The notes: generated by a model not told the origin, from the letters alone. A stretch of DNA of 64,000 nucleotides from Scylla paramamosain (GCF_035594125.1 NC_087158.1:5008001-5072000), one strand, 5' to 3'; counted from the stretch's first letter, positions 1 to 20,469 are shown. A program made the numbers and translations.

Positions 1-3700
<3,700 letters not shown>

Positions 3701-6127
3701 ATGGAAAAACAGAAAAATATTACCAAAAATGTATATTTTGAGTGTATTTCACATTATTAGATTCCAAAACGAAAAAAAAAAAATGCAGCCAAAGCACTCT
3801 ATATGGGAAAAAGAAACGACATTTCCACAAACTTGTCTTTTTAGTGTTCGTGACCTTGTTAGACACCAAAACGCTAAAAAAAATAAATAAAAAATAAAAA
3901 AAATAAGCCATCCTATATGGGAATACAAAACAACATTACGAAAAAAAATATCTTCTAAGAGTTTTTTTGCACTAAAACGCATGCAAAAATTCCCTTCATG
4001 AAGAAACCGAATAACATTATGAAAAACAAGTATTTTCATTGTTTTTAAGCTTCTTAATTACAAAATCGACAAAATTAATTTAATAAGCCTACATGGGGAA
4101 GTGAAAGGATATGACGAGGAAAGTGTATTATATATTTTAGGTACCAAAACGCGAAAACGCATTAATAACTTTCTATATCTAGATTCACAGCAACATTACC
4201 AAAAACGTCTTTTTTGACTATTTCACATTGTTAGGTAAAAAAAAATAAATAAAGTGCCAAAATTAATGTAAATCCACCTATATTGGGGAAACAAAACGTT
4301 ATTATGAGAAACGTAACTTTTGAGTGTTTTTGAGCGTGTTAAGCAGGAAACACTATATATATAGGCATGGCAATGACACTATATGACAATACAAAACAAC
4401 ATTAAGAAAAAAAGTATCTTTTGATTGTTTTTGACCTTCATACGTACCAAATCGCTAAAATGTATGCAAAATAACATTACCAAAAACAAGTATTTTGATT
4501 TTTTTTTTCTTTTAGCTTATTACGTAGAAAATGCCAAAATACATGCAAATTACCCTACATGGGAAAGCTAGAAGACACTACGTGAAACGAGTATTATGAG
4601 TGTTTTTTAAGCTTCTTAGATACCAAAACAAGATAACGCTTTGATACCATTCTGTATGGAGAAGGAGAAGGTTAAAAAAAAAAAAATGTTATTTGAGTAT
4701 TTTTCTTATTGTTATGTACGATCACGCCAAATGCTTGCAAAGCACCTTCTATAGGGAAACAAATCGACATTGAAAGAAACATATATTTTGAGATTTTCTG
4801 TGCATGTTAGGAACCAAAACGCTAAAAAGCAGGGAAATCACCCTATATGGAAATGGAAAATAACATTATCAAAAAACCAGTCTTTTGAGTTTTATCTAGG
4901 TTTTCAAGTACCAAAACACCAAAAAAAAAAAAAAAAAATGAAAATATCCTTTAGGAGAGAAATAATAAAATGATCAAGAACAAGTATTTTGAGAGTTTTA
5001 GAACTTGTTACGTAGAGAACGGAAAAAAATAAAAAAATAAATAAATAAAAATAAATAAATACAAAGTACCCTATATGGTAAAAACAAAATATATCATGAG
5101 AAACGTCTATTATGAGTCTTTTGATCTTCAATATCAAAACGCTAAAACGCATGAAAGAGAAACAAAATAACATTACCAAAAAGGTGTATTTTCACTGTAT
5201 TTAACATTGTTATGTACTAAAACGCTTAAATGCATGCAAAGCACCCAATATGAAGAAACGAAACGACATTTCCAGGTACGTCTCTTTCGAGTGTTTATGA
5301 ACGTGTCTGGCACCAAAACGCTGTAAAGCATAGAAAACACCTTATATGGGTAAACAAAAAAGAAAAAAAAAACTCAAAACGTCGTTTGAGTGTTTTTGAG
5401 CTATTTACGTACCAAAACGCTAAATTGCATTAAAAAAAAGTTATGTGAAGAAAGGATAACTTTACTATGAACATGTATTTTAAGTGTTTTGAGCTTGTTT
5501 CATACAAAAAAAAAAATTACATGGAAACTACCCTACGTAAGAGAAACGATAAGACATAAAAAGAAACTCGTAATATGAGTGTTTTTTATATCTTCCAAGA
5601 TACCGATATGCTAAAACATCTGAAATCACTCTATATGGAGAACCAGAGCATTTCCAAAAAAACGTGTATTTTGAGTGTATATGACATTGTTAGGTACCAA
5701 AACGCCATAATGTATGCAAGCCTCCCTATGTTTGGAAAAGAAACGAAATTTTCGGAAACGTTTCTATAACAGTGTTACTGAGCAAAATGCTGAAAAGTAT
5801 GTAAAGCACACTATAATGTAACAAAAAACAAACAAAAAATCTACAAAAAACGTATCTTTCGATTGTTTTTCAACATCTTACGTACCAAAATACTAAACGT
5901 ATGTAGAACATACTTTCTCCATTTCCTGGAGAAACAGAACATCATCACCAAAAACGAGTATTTTGAGTGTTTTTGGGCTTTTTACGTTCAAAATCGCCAA
6001 AATGCATGGGCAGTACCCTATATAGGGACAGGAAAAGATATTACGAGAAAATGTATTATGAGTTCTTTTTTTTTTGAGAAATAGATCAATAGATTTATTA
6101 AAAAGGTGTATTTTGGGTGTATTTCAC
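3701..6127 (-). repeat. Same satellite, inverted block
   Basis: The monomers read here as the reverse complement of the preceding block (CCAAAACGC, TGCATGCAAA, TTTCACATT...AGGTACC). The flip lies in an A/T-rich stretch around 3690-3720, where two monomers of the same type face each other. The corresponding flips are near 15715 and 27777. The block ends at a short palindrome near 6127 (GTGTATTT...AAATACAC), with equivalents near 18142 and 30213. Confidence 0.8.
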
Positions 6128-6945
6128 ATAAAATACACGTTTCTCATAATGTTTTCCAAATGGAGTACTTTGCATTTGGCATTTTCTACGTAAAAAAAAT
6201 AAATAAATAAAAAACTCAGTTATACTCTCTTTTTTTTTTGCGTGCGTTTTAGCCTTTTGGTACGTATGTAGCACAAAAAAAAAAAAAAATGAAAAGAGGC
6301 GTTTTTAGTAATTTTGTTTTGTTTTCCCATATACAGTGTTTACAATGTTTTTCATTGTTTTGGTGCCTAGCACGCTGAAAAACACTAAAAGATACGTTCC
6401 TGGAAATCTAGTTTCTTTTCCCATAAAGGTTGCTTTGCATCCAGTTTGGCGATTTGCTACCTAACAATGTGAAATATACCCAAAATGCACGTTTTGTGGT
6501 AATGTTGTTATGTTTCTTCATAAAGAGTGCTACTCATGCTTTTCAGCGTTTTGGTACTTTAGAAGCTCAAAAACACTCATAATACACGTTTCTCGTAAGA
6601 TCTTTATTTATTTATTTTTTTCATATAGGGTGCGTTGTATGCCATTTGACTACATAAGCAAAAAACTACACAAAAAACTTTTTTTTATAATGTTGGTCTG
6701 TTTCTCCATATAGAGTGGTATTAACGCGGTTTTGCGTTAATACCACTCTCATAATTAATGTTTCTCGTGATGTGTTATGGTTTATTTGTTTATGTTACTT
6801 TGCATACTTTTCGCATTTTTTTACATAACAACCTGAAAAAAATCCTCAAATTACTTCTTTTAGTAATGTTATTCTGTTTCTACGTAAAGTGTGTTTTGCA
6901 TACGTTTTAGCGTTTTGGTACAAAAAAAAAAACTCAAAAGTCATT
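6128..6945 (+). repeat. Same satellite, short forward block
   Basis: Forward-orientation monomers resume after the palindrome at 6127 and run to an A-rich stretch near 6925-6950, where the orientation flips again. The block contains the small perfect hairpin at 6713-6748. Equivalent blocks lie at about 18143-18965 and 30214-31030. Confidence 0.75.
6713..6748. repeat. Perfect 15-bp hairpin, loop GGTTTT
   Basis: GAGTGGTATTAACGC is followed by a 6-nt loop and its exact reverse complement. It lies within a forward monomer where the GAGTGGTATT segment would normally continue into satellite. The same hairpin is at 18728-18763 and 30800-30835. Confidence 0.85.
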
Positions 6946-8180
6946 TGAACTATCAATTTTTAGTGTTTTTGAGCTTTTAACGTAGAAAAATACCAATATT
7001 CATGCAAAGTACTTTATATGGGAAAACGAAAAGATATCTATAAAATTGTATATTATGAATTTTTTTCTTCTTAGGTACCAAATGCTAAAACGCATGAATA
7101 GCCCTTTATTTCGAAAAAAAAAAATGAATTTTCTTTTTTTTTTCACATTATTAGGTACCAAAATCTCAAATTGCATGCAAAAACCCTTTATATAAGGAAA
7201 CGAAACGATATTACCAGATATATATATCTTTTGAGTGATTTTGAAGCTATTAGGCACATAAAACCTAAAAAGCATGGAAATCACCTTATATGGAAGTACA
7301 AAAACAACCTTACGAAAAACGTTTATTTTGATTGGTTTTTAACTTCTTACGTAATAAAACGGGAACACGCATGCAAAATACCCTTTATTTAGAAACAGGA
7401 AAACATTAACAAAAACAATTATTTTGAGTGCTTTTGAGTTTGTTACATAGAAAACGCAAAAATGCCTGCCATATGCTATATGGGGGAAAAAAATGGGGGA
7501 AAGACATTACAAGAAAAATGTATTAGGTATGAGTGTTTCTGAGCTTCTTATATGGGGAAAGAAAGGGGGAAAGACGTTACGAGAAAAATGTATTAGATAT
7601 GAGTGTTTTTGAGCTTAAATACAAAATCGAGAAACAGAACAACATTACCAAAACTGTGTATTTTGAATATATTTTACATTGTTAGGTGTCCAAATGATAA
7701 AATGCAAGCTAAGCACTCTATATGAGGAAAGGAAACGAAATTCATAGAAACGTGTCTTTTGAGTGCCTATGAGCGTGTTAGACACCAAAACGCTAAAAGC
7801 ACCCAGTATAAAAAATAAATAAATAAAAAATATCTCTTTTGAAATGTTTAGAGCGGCTTACGAAACCAAAACACTGAAATGCTTGCAAAACACCCGTCAT
7901 GGAGTAGAACAAGTATTAAAAATATTTATTTTGAGTGTTTAGAGCGGCTTACGAACCAAAACGCTAAAATGCTTGCAAAACACCCGTCATGGAGTAGGAC
8001 AACTATTAAAAATATTTATTTTGAGTGTTTTTGAGCTTCTAACGTAGAAAAATCCCCTACATGGGGAAACAAAAAGACATTATGAGAAACGTGTTTTTAT
8101 TCTTTTTAAGTACGAAAATTCGTATTCGAAAATACGGAACATCATTACCAAAACATGTTATTTGAATGTTTTTTTTTATT

Positions 8181-8430
<250 letters not shown>

Positions 8431-9160
8431 CAGTCAAAACCAGGAATCAGTCAAAACTAGTTTTAACTAGGTATTTTCAATGTGTTGGTGAACAACTAGT
8501 ATTACCTAGGCAAAACTAGTTATACCTTAATGTGTTTGATATAACTAGAAATATCAAAGTTTAACTAGTTAAATCTAGTTTTATCTGATCGTGTAAGTTA
8601 AAACTAGATTCAACAATGGTACTGAATGTCAAAAGTAGGTGAGGGATATGACCACTCGTTTGAGTACCATTGCTCCTTTGAGTACCATTTTTGGGGAACT
8701 CAAACATAACATCCCCATCTAACCTAACCTAACCTAACCTAACCTAATGCTACTTATACATATAAATGTTTTCCCCGGCACTACACCAGTTTCACTTTTA
8801 GTCTAACCTAGTTAGGTTAAATTAGGTTAGGTTAGGTTAGATGGGGATGTTATGTTTGAGTTCCCCAAAAATGGTACTCAAACGAGCAATGGTACTCAAA
8901 TGAGTGGTCATATCCCTCACCTACTTTTGACATTCAGTACCGTTGTTGAATCTAGTTTTAACTTACACGATCAGATAAAACTAGATTTAACTAGTTAAAC
9001 TTTGATATTTCTAGTTATATCAAACACATTAAGGTATAACTAGTTTTGCCTAGGTAATACTAGTTGTTCACCAACACATTGAAAATACCTAGTTAAAACT
9101 AGTTTTGACTGATTCCGCGTTTAGTTAAAACTAGTTTTGACTGATTCCGGGTTTTGACTG
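8431..9160. mobile_element. Foldback MITE with TTAGG-type tracts, Tc1/mariner-like ends, copy a
   Basis: A 730-bp element bounded by CAGTCAAAACC...GGGTTTTGACTG, with TA on both sides (8429-8430, 9161-9162). TA target sites and CAGT termini are typical of Tc1/mariner transposons, so a non-autonomous member is likely. Long inverted arms (about 320 and 350 bp, roughly 98 percent alike by eye) surround a ~65-bp spacer. The right arm is longer because a ~32-bp terminal segment is tandemly doubled. Arms are rich in AACTAG motifs. The inner arm ends carry CCTAA repeats (8719-8747) and the complementary TTAGG repeats (8812-8840). No coding capacity is seen. The TA duplication cannot be proven because the flanks are (AT)n. 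Confidence 0.8.
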
Positions 9161-9161
9161 T

Positions 9162-9164
<3 letters not shown>

Positions 9165-9252
<88 letters not shown>
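9165..9252. repeat. (AT)n right of MITE, copy a
   Basis: Alternating AT tract. It merges into satellite at ATATGGGAAAATG, the monomer's CTATATGGGG site. Confidence 0.95.
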
Positions 9253-10804
<1,552 letters not shown>

Positions 10805-11529
10805 ATTTCAATATGGGCATTTTCCCCATATTGAGTGCTTCGTATGTATTATGTTGTTTTGGTACGTATCAATGTGAAATATCCTCTAAATGCCCCTTTT
10901 TGGTAATGTTGATATGTTTCTCCATATAGAGTGCTCTTCAGGCGTTTTCACAATTTATAACCTAAGAAGCTGAAAAGCACTCATAGAGTTCTTTTATTTC
11001 CTCAAATAGGGTCTCCATTTTGGTGTTTTTCTACGTTTTTCTAAGCTCAAAAAACACTAAAAATTTTTGTTTTATGGAAAACGCCCTTGTCAATGTCTTT
11101 CTCCATTATGGGCATTTTCCATGCGTTTTAGCGTTTTGGTACGTTTGTAACTCAAAACACTTAGATGACACGTTTTTTTTTTTTGGTAATGATGTTTTTT
11201 ATTACCATATAGGGTGGTTTCCATGCTTTTTAGCGTGTTGGTGTTTCTGGTAATGTAGCCTCCTTTCCCCACATATGATGTTTTGCATGCACTTTGGCGT
11301 TTTGGTACCTATTAATGTGAAAAAAGAAAGAAATATAAAATACACGTTTTGGTGTTTTTTCTGTTTTTTCCATAAAGATTTACGTTCATTCATGTTAGCT
11401 TTTGTTACATAAGACGCTCAAAAACGCTTATTTTACATGTCTATTGTAATTGCCTTTAGTTTCCGCAAATACAGTACTTTGCAAACACTTTGACATTTTA
11501 TATATACATTATATATACTTTATACATAA

Positions 11530-11530
<1 letters not shown>

Positions 11531-11622
<92 letters not shown>
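11531..11622. repeat. (AT)n
   Basis: A ~92-bp AT tract with imperfect TATAC/CTTTATA edges, inside the forward satellite block. Confidence 0.95.
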
Positions 11623-11623
<1 letters not shown>

Positions 11624-11790
11624 TTTATATATACTTTTTATACTTAACAAGCTCATAAACATTCAAAATATTTGTTTTTGGTAAGGTTATTGTGTTTCTT
11701 CATAAAAGGTGTTTTCCATGCCTTTTATTATTTTGGTACGTAAAAAAAAAAAACACTCACTCGAAAGACGCATTTTTTTTTTAGGGGGTA

Positions 11791-11891
<101 letters not shown>

Positions 11892-12961
11892 AGAGTTCTT
11901 TCCATGTTTTAACATTTTAGTGCATTACATGCACAAAAAAAAAAATAAATAAATAAAATATATGTTTTTTGTAATGTATTGATTCCCTATATATGGGGCT
12001 TTACATGCATTTTGGCATTTTTTCTAGCTAACTGTGAATAACACCTAAAAAATATACTCATAATACAGATTTCACGTAATGTCTTCTCGTTTAATGATAT
12101 AGGGTATTTTCCATGGAATTTTTGCGCTTTTCTACGTAACAAGTTCAGAAACACTCAAAATACTTGTTTTTCTTAATGTTATTTTTTTTTTCTCTATAAT
12201 GGTTATTTTACATGTTTTTTTGGGGAACATTTTCATAAGTTCAAAAACGCTCAAAGGAAACGTTTCCCATATATTATTCCCATATGTTATTTCCATATAG
12301 GGTGATTTCCATCCTTTTTCAGCGTTTCGGTGCCTAACACGCTCAATAACACTCAAAAGACACGTTTCTGGTAAAATAGTTTTGTTTCCTCATATAGGAG
12401 GTTTAGCATGCAATTGTGCGTTTTGGTATCTAACAACGTGAAAACGTTTTTGGTAATGTTCTGTTTCTCCATATAGAGTGTTATTCATGCATTCAACCTT
12501 TTCATATTCAAGAAGCTCTAAAACACTCATAATAATCGTTTATATTGGATTATTTCAATGAATTTTGGAGTTTTTTACGTAACAAGCTAAAAAACACTCA
12601 AAACAATTGTTAATATAAAGTTATTTTATTTCTCAAAGAAGGGTGTCTTGCATGTGTTTTAGTGTTTAGTGTTTTAGTGTTTAGTGTATGTGTCTTGCAT
12701 GTGTTTGACTTAAGTAACTCAAAAACACTGAAAAGAGACGTTTTTTGGCAATGTTATTTTGTTTTCCCATATTAGGTGTTTTCAGTGTTTTTTTTTTTTT
12801 TAGTTTTTAGGTACCTAGCAGGCTGATAGACCCTTAATGTCACATTTCTGGAAATATTGCTTCCTTATCATATATAGGGTGCTTTGCATGCATTTTGCCG
12901 TTTTCATACCTAACAATGTGAAATACACTCAAAATAAACGTTTTTTTGGTAATGTTGCACT

Positions 12962-13062
<101 letters not shown>

Positions 13063-16000
13063 GGTATTCATGTCTTTCAGCGTTTTGGTGCCTATAAAGT
13101 TCAAAAACACTCATGGTAATGATATTGTTTTCTCCTTAAATAGTGTTTTCCATGAGTTTCAAAGTTATTGTACGTAAGAAGTTCAAAAACACTTAAAAAA
13201 CACGTTTTTCGTAATGTTGTTTTGTATACAACGTTGTATAAAGGGTGATTTCCATGCTTTTTAGTATTTTGATGACTAGCACTCTTATAAACATTCAAAA
13301 GACACATTTGTTTCCCCATATAGAGTGCATGGCATTTTTACGTTTTGGTACTTAGCAATACACTAAAAATAGTTTTTGGTGATCTTGTTTTTTTTCTTAC
13401 TATTGTTCTTTTATTATTCATGCATTTTGCTGTTTTAGTAGTACTTAACAAGCTGAAAAAACCTCATAATCACCTTTTCTCATAGTTTCTTTTCTTTTTT
13501 TCGTTTCCGCACATTGGGTTCTATTTATGCATTTTTAGCGTTCCTGTGCGTTACAAGATCAGATTATCAAAATTCTTTTTTTTTTTTTTTGTAATGTTAT
13601 TCTTCTTAATAGAGAGTGTTTCGCATGCGTTTAAGCGTTCTGGTACGTAAATAGCTTAAAAACACTCAAAAGACACGTTTCTGGAAATGCTTCTTTTTTT
13701 TTTTTTCCTATATAGGGTGCTTTGCATGCATTTTTGCGTTTTGATACCTAACAATATGAAATACACTCAAAATGCACGTTTTCGGTTATGTTGTTCTGTT
13801 TCTTCACATAGAATACTATTCAAGTGTTTTAGAGATTTGGTAAAGAAGAAGCTCAAAACAGTTATAATACACGCTTCTCGTAATGTATTTTCGGTCCCCC
13901 ATGTAGGATACTTTCTAGATTAAAGATTGTTTTTCAAGCTTTTTATTGATTTGATGTGTAAGATGCTAAAAACACTCAAAAACAACGTTTTTCGTAGTTT
14001 TGATTTATATTGCCATATAGGTTAATTTCCAGTTCAAAATCTCTCAAAATACTTGTTTTTGGTAATGTTATTCTGTTTCTCCACAAAGGGTATTTTTCAT
14101 GCTTTTCGGCGTTTTCATACGTAAGAAATATTCAAATGACACGTTTTTGATAAGGTTATTCTTTCTTCCTATATAGGGTGCTTTAAATACTTTTGATGTT
14201 CTGGTGTTTAATATACAAAAAAAAAAAAAAAAAATTGTGTAATGTTTTGTTTCCCTATATGAAGGAATTTGGATGCATTTTGACGTTTTCGCACCTAACA
14301 ATGTGAAAAGATTCAGATTACATGTTTTGGTATTGTTGTTCTGTTTATGCATATAGAGAGGTATTAACGTGTTTCTGCGTTTTAGTTCCTAAAAAAGGTT
14401 AAAAACATCCATAATACACGTTTCTCGTAATAACTATTTGTTTCACGTTATAAGCTAATTTGCATTATTTTTTGCGTTTTCCTATGTAAAAAGCTCAAAA
14501 ACTCTCAAGATATTTGTTTTTGGTAATGTTATTCTGTTTCTCCATAAAGTAAGTTTTGAGTGTTTTTGGTAGGTAAGATAATAAAGAACACTCAAAAAAT
14601 GTTTATGGTAATGTTGTTTTTTCTTCCCATACAAGGTGATTTCCATGCTTTTTAGCGTTTTTGTGCCTTACCACGTTCAAAAACATCAAAAAGAGAAGTT
14701 TCTGGAAATCTCGTATCCTTTCCTCATATAAGGTGGTTTGCATGCATTGTGACGTTTTCATACCTAACAATGTGAAATATATTCAAAATACACGTTTTTG
14801 GTACGTTGTTCTTTTTTCTCCATATATAGTGCTATTTATGCGTTTTCGCATTTTCATATCTAAGAAGATTAAAAGTGCTCATAATTCACTTTCCTCGTAA
14901 TGTCCTTTTTCTTTCCCATATAGGGTTCATGCACTTTGGCGTTTTTGTACTTAAGAAGCTCAAAAATACCCAAAATACTTGTTTTTGGTAATGTTTTAAC
15001 TTTTTCTGAACGTAATAAGACTCAAAACACCCAAAAGACACCCCAATATTGTTCTCTATTCTTATAAATGTGATATCTGTTGTTTGTAGTGTTTTGGTGT
15101 GTAACATGATAATAAACATTCAAAAGATCTCGTTTATTTTCTTCATATACAATGCTTTCCATTAATTTTGTCATTTTGGTACCTAATAATGTAAAATATA
15201 CACTCAAAATATGTTTTCGTTTGTAATGTTCTGTTTCTTCGTATAGAGTATCGTTCATGCGTTTTAGCGTTTTGTTACCTAATATCCTCAAAAACATTCA
15301 GAATACATGTCTCTCGTAAGTGTCTCGCTTCCCCATAAAGGGTACTTTGCATGTATTTTGACGTTTTTGTATGCAAAGAGAAAAAAATAAATAAATATTT
15401 GTTTTTGATAATGTTATCCTCTTTCTTCACAAAGTCAGTTTGCATGTGTTTTTACGTTCTGGCACGTAAGAAACTAAAAAAACACGTCACGTTTTTGGTA
15501 AAGGTATTTTATAAAGGGTGCTTTTAATGCTTTTTTTTTTTTTTAGCGTTTTGGGGCCTAATATGCAGAAAAAAAAAAAAAACACTCGAAAGAAACGTTT
15601 CTTGGAATGTTTTTTTCCCCCCATGTGAGGAGCTTTTAATGTATTTTGGCTACCTAGCAATGTGAAAAACAGTCAAATTACACGTTTCTTTTAGTATTAT
15701 TCTATATGTTATTCTATATGGAAAAACAGAAAAATATTACCAAAAATGTATATTTTGAGTGTATTTCACATTATTAGATTCCAAAACGAAAAAAAAAAAT
15801 GCAGCCAAAGCACTCTATATGGGAAAAAGAAACGACATTTCCACAAACTTGTCTTTTTAGTGTTCGTGACCTTGTTAGACACCAAAACGCTAAAAAAAAT
15901 AAATAAAAAATAAAAAAAATAAGCCATCCTATATGGGAATACAAAACAACATTACGAAAAAAAATATCTTCTAAGAGTTTTTTTGCACTAAAACGCATGC

Positions 16001-18727
16001 AAAAATTCCCTTCATGAAGAAACCGAATAACATTATGAAAAACAAGTATTTTCATTGTTTTTAAGCTTCTTAATTACAAAATCGACAAAATTAATTTAAT
16101 AAGCCTACATGGGGAAGTGAAAGGATATGACGAGGAAAGTGTATTATATATTTTAGGTACCAAAACGCGAAAACGCATTAATAACTTTCTATATCTAGAT
16201 TCACAGCAACATTACCAAAAACGTCTTTTTTGACTATTTCACATTGTTAGGTAAAAAAAAATAAATAAAGTGCCAAAATTAATGTAAATCCACCTATATT
16301 GGGGAAACAAAACGTTATTATGAGAAACGTAACTTTTGAGTGTTTTTGAGCGTGTTAAGCAGGAAACACTATATATATAGGCATGGCAATGACACTATAT
16401 GACAATACAAAACAACATTAAGAAAAAAAGTATCTTTTGATTGTTTTTGACCTTCATACGTACCAAATCGCTAAAATGTATGCAAAATAACATTACCAAA
16501 AACAAGTATTTTGATTTTTTTTTTCTTTTAGCTTATTACGTAGAAAATGCCAAAATACATGCAAATTACCCTACATGGGAAAGCTAGAAGACACTACGTG
16601 AAACGAGTATTATGAGTGTTTTTTAAGCTTCTTAGATACCAAAACAAGATAACGCTTTGATACCATTCTGTATGGAGAAGGAGAAGGTTAAAAAAAAAAA
16701 ATGTTATTTGAGTATTTTTCTTATTGTTATGTACGATCACGCCAAATGCTTGCAAAGCACCTTCTATAGGGAAACAAATCGACATTGAAAGAAACATATA
16801 TTTTGAGATTTTCTGTGCATGTTAGGAACCAAAACGCTAAAAAGCAGGGAAATCACCCTATATGGAAATGGAAAATAACATTATCAAAAAACCAGTCTTT
16901 TGAGTTTTATCTAGGTTTTCAAGTACCAAAACACCAAAAAAAAAAAAAAAAAATGAAAATATCCTTTAGGAGAGAAATAATAAAATGATCAAGAACAAGT
17001 ATTTTGAGAGTTTTAGAACTTGTTACGTAGAGAACGGAAAAAAATAAAAAAATAAATAAATAAAAATAAATAAATACAAAGTACCCTATATGGTAAAAAC
17101 AAAATATATCATGAGAAACGTCTATTATGAGTCTTTTGATCTTCAATATCAAAACGCTAAAACGCATGAAAGAGAAACAAAATAACATTACCAAAAAGGT
17201 GTATTTTCACTGTATTTAACATTGTTATGTACTAAAACGCTTAAATGCATGCAAAGCACCCAATATGAAGAAACGAAACGACATTTCCAGGTACGTCTCT
17301 TTCGAGTGTTTATGAACGTGTCTGGCACCAAAACGCTGTAAAGCATAGAAAACACCTTATATGGGTAAACAAAAAAGAAAAAAAAAACTCAAAACGTCGT
17401 TTGAGTGTTTTTGAGCTATTTACGTACCAAAACGCTAAATTGCATTAAAAAAAAGTTATGTGAAGAAAGGATAACTTTACTATGAACATGTATTTTAAGT
17501 GTTTTGAGCTTGTTTCATACAAAAAAAAAAATTACATGGAAACTACCCTACGTAAGAGAAACGATAAGACATAAAAAGAAACTCGTAATATGAGTGTTTT
17601 TTATATCTTCCAAGATACCGATATGCTAAAACATCTGAAATCACTCTATATGGAGAACCAGAGCATTTCCAAAAAAACGTGTATTTTGAGTGTATATGAC
17701 ATTGTTAGGTACCAAAACGCCATAATGTATGCAAGCCTCCCTATGTTTGGAAAAGAAACGAAATTTTCGGAAACGTTTCTATAACAGTGTTACTGAGCAA
17801 AATGCTGAAAAGTATGTAAAGCACACTATAATGTAACAAAAAACAAACAAAAAATCTACAAAAAACGTATCTTTCGATTGTTTTTCAACATCTTACGTAC
17901 CAAAATACTAAACGTATGTAGAACATACTTTCTCCATTTCCTGGAGAAACAGAACATCATCACCAAAAACGAGTATTTTGAGTGTTTTTGGGCTTTTTAC
18001 GTTCAAAATCGCCAAAATGCATGGGCAGTACCCTATATAGGGACAGGAAAAGATATTACGAGAAAATGTATTATGAGTTCTTTTTTTTTTGAGAAATAGA
18101 TCAATAGATTTATTAAAAAGGTGTATTTTGGGTGTATTTCACATAAAATACACGTTTCTCATAATGTTTTCCAAATGGAGTACTTTGCATTTGGCATTTT
18201 CTACGTAAAAAAAATAAATAAATAAAAAAACTCAGTTATACTCTCTTTTTTTTTTGCGTGCGTTTTAGCCTTTTGGTACGTATGTAGCACAAAAAAAAAA
18301 AAAATGAAAAGAGGCGTTTTTAGTAATTTTGTTTTGTTTTCCCATATACAGTGTTTACAATGTTTTTCATTGTTTTGGTGCCTAGCACGCTGAAAAACAC
18401 TAAAAGATACGTTCCTGGAAATCTAGTTTCTTTTCCCATAAAGGTTGCTTTGCATCCAGTTTGGCGATTTGCTACCTAACAATGTGAAATATACCCAAAA
18501 TGCACGTTTTGTGGTAATGTTGTTATGTTTCTTCATAAAGAGTGCTACTCATGCTTTTCAGCGTTTTGGTACTTAAGAAGCTCAAAAACACTCATAATAC
18601 ACGTTTCTCGTAAGATCTTTATTTATTTATTTTTTTCATATAGGGTGCGTTGTATGCCATTTGACTACATAAGCAAAAAACTACACAAAAAACTTTTTTT
18701 TATAATGTTGGTCTGTTTCTCCATATA

Positions 18728-18763
18728 GAGTGGTATTAACGCGGTTTTGCGTTAATACCACTC
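18728..18763. repeat. Perfect 15-bp hairpin, copy b
   Basis: Identical to the hairpin at 6713-6748: 15-bp arms and a 6-nt GGTTTT loop. Confidence 0.85.
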
Positions 18764-20197
18764 TCATAATTAATGTTTCTCGTGATGTGTTATGGTTTAT
18801 TTGTTTATGTTACTTTGCATACTTTTCGCATTTTTTTACATAACAACCTGAAAAAAATCCTCAAATTACTTCTTTTAGTAATGTTATTCTGTTTCTACGT
18901 AAAGTGTGTTTTGCATACGTTTTAGCGTTTTGGTACAAAAAAAAAAAAACTCAAAAGTCATTTGAACTATCAATTTTTAGTGTTTTTGAGCTTTTAACGT
19001 AGAAAAATACCAATATTCATGCAAAGTACTTTATATGGGAAAACGAAAAGATATCTATAAAATTGTATATTATGAATTTTTTTCTTCTTAGGTACCAAAT
19101 GCTAAAACGCATGAATAGCCCTTTATTTCGAAAAAAAAAAATGAATTTTCTTTTTTTTTTCACATTATTAGGTACCAAAATCTCAAATTGCATGCAAAAA
19201 CCCTTTATATAAGGAAACGAAACGATATTACCAGATATATATATCTTTTGAGTGATTTTGAAGCTATTAGGCACATAAAACCTAAAAAGCATGGAAATCA
19301 CCTTATATGGAAGTACAAAAACAACCTTACGAAAAACGTTTATTTTGATTGGTTTTTAACTTCTTACGTAATAAAACGGGAACACGCATGCAAAATACCC
19401 TTTATTTAGAAACAGGAAAACATTAACAAAAACAATTATTTTGAGTGCTTTTGAGTTTGTTACATAGAAAACGCAAAAATGCCTGCCATATGCTATATGG
19501 GGGAAAAAAATGGGGGAAAGACATTACAAGAAAAATGTATTAGGTATGAGTGTTTCTGAGCTTCTTATATGGGGAAAGAAAGGGGGAAAGACGTTACGAG
19601 AAAAATGTATTAGATATGAGTGTTTTTGAGCTTAAATACAAAATCGAGAAACAGAACAACATTACCAAAACTGTGTATTTTGAATATATTTTACATTGTT
19701 AGGTGTCCAAATGATAAAATGCAAGCTAAGCACTCTATATGAGGAAAGGAAACGAAATTCATAGAAACGTGTCTTTTGAGTGCCTATGAGCGTGTTAGAC
19801 ACCAAAACGCTAAAAGCACCCAGTATAAAAAATAAATAAATAAAAAATATCTCTTTTGAAATGTTTAGAGCGGCTTACGAAACCAAAACACTGAAATGCT
19901 TGCAAAACACCCGTCATGGAGTAGAACAAGTATTAAAAATATTTATTTTGAGTGTTTAGAGCGGCTTACGAACCAAAACGCTAAAATGCTTGCAAAACAC
20001 CCGTCATGGAGTAGGACAACTATTAAAAATATTTATTTTGAGTGTTTTTGAGCTTCTAACGTAGAAAAATCCCCTACATGGGGAAACAAAAAGACATTAT
20101 GAGAAACGTGTTTTTATTCTTTTTAAGTACGAAAATTCGTATTCGAAAATACGGAACATCATTACCAAAACATGTTATTTGAATGTTTTTTTTTATT

Positions 20198-20469
<272 letters not shown>

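Noticed and set aside
8719..8840. Chromosome end at the TTAGG repeats
   Set aside because: Only about five and four repeats, on opposite strands within a transposon, and satellite continues on both sides. This is internal telomere-like sequence.
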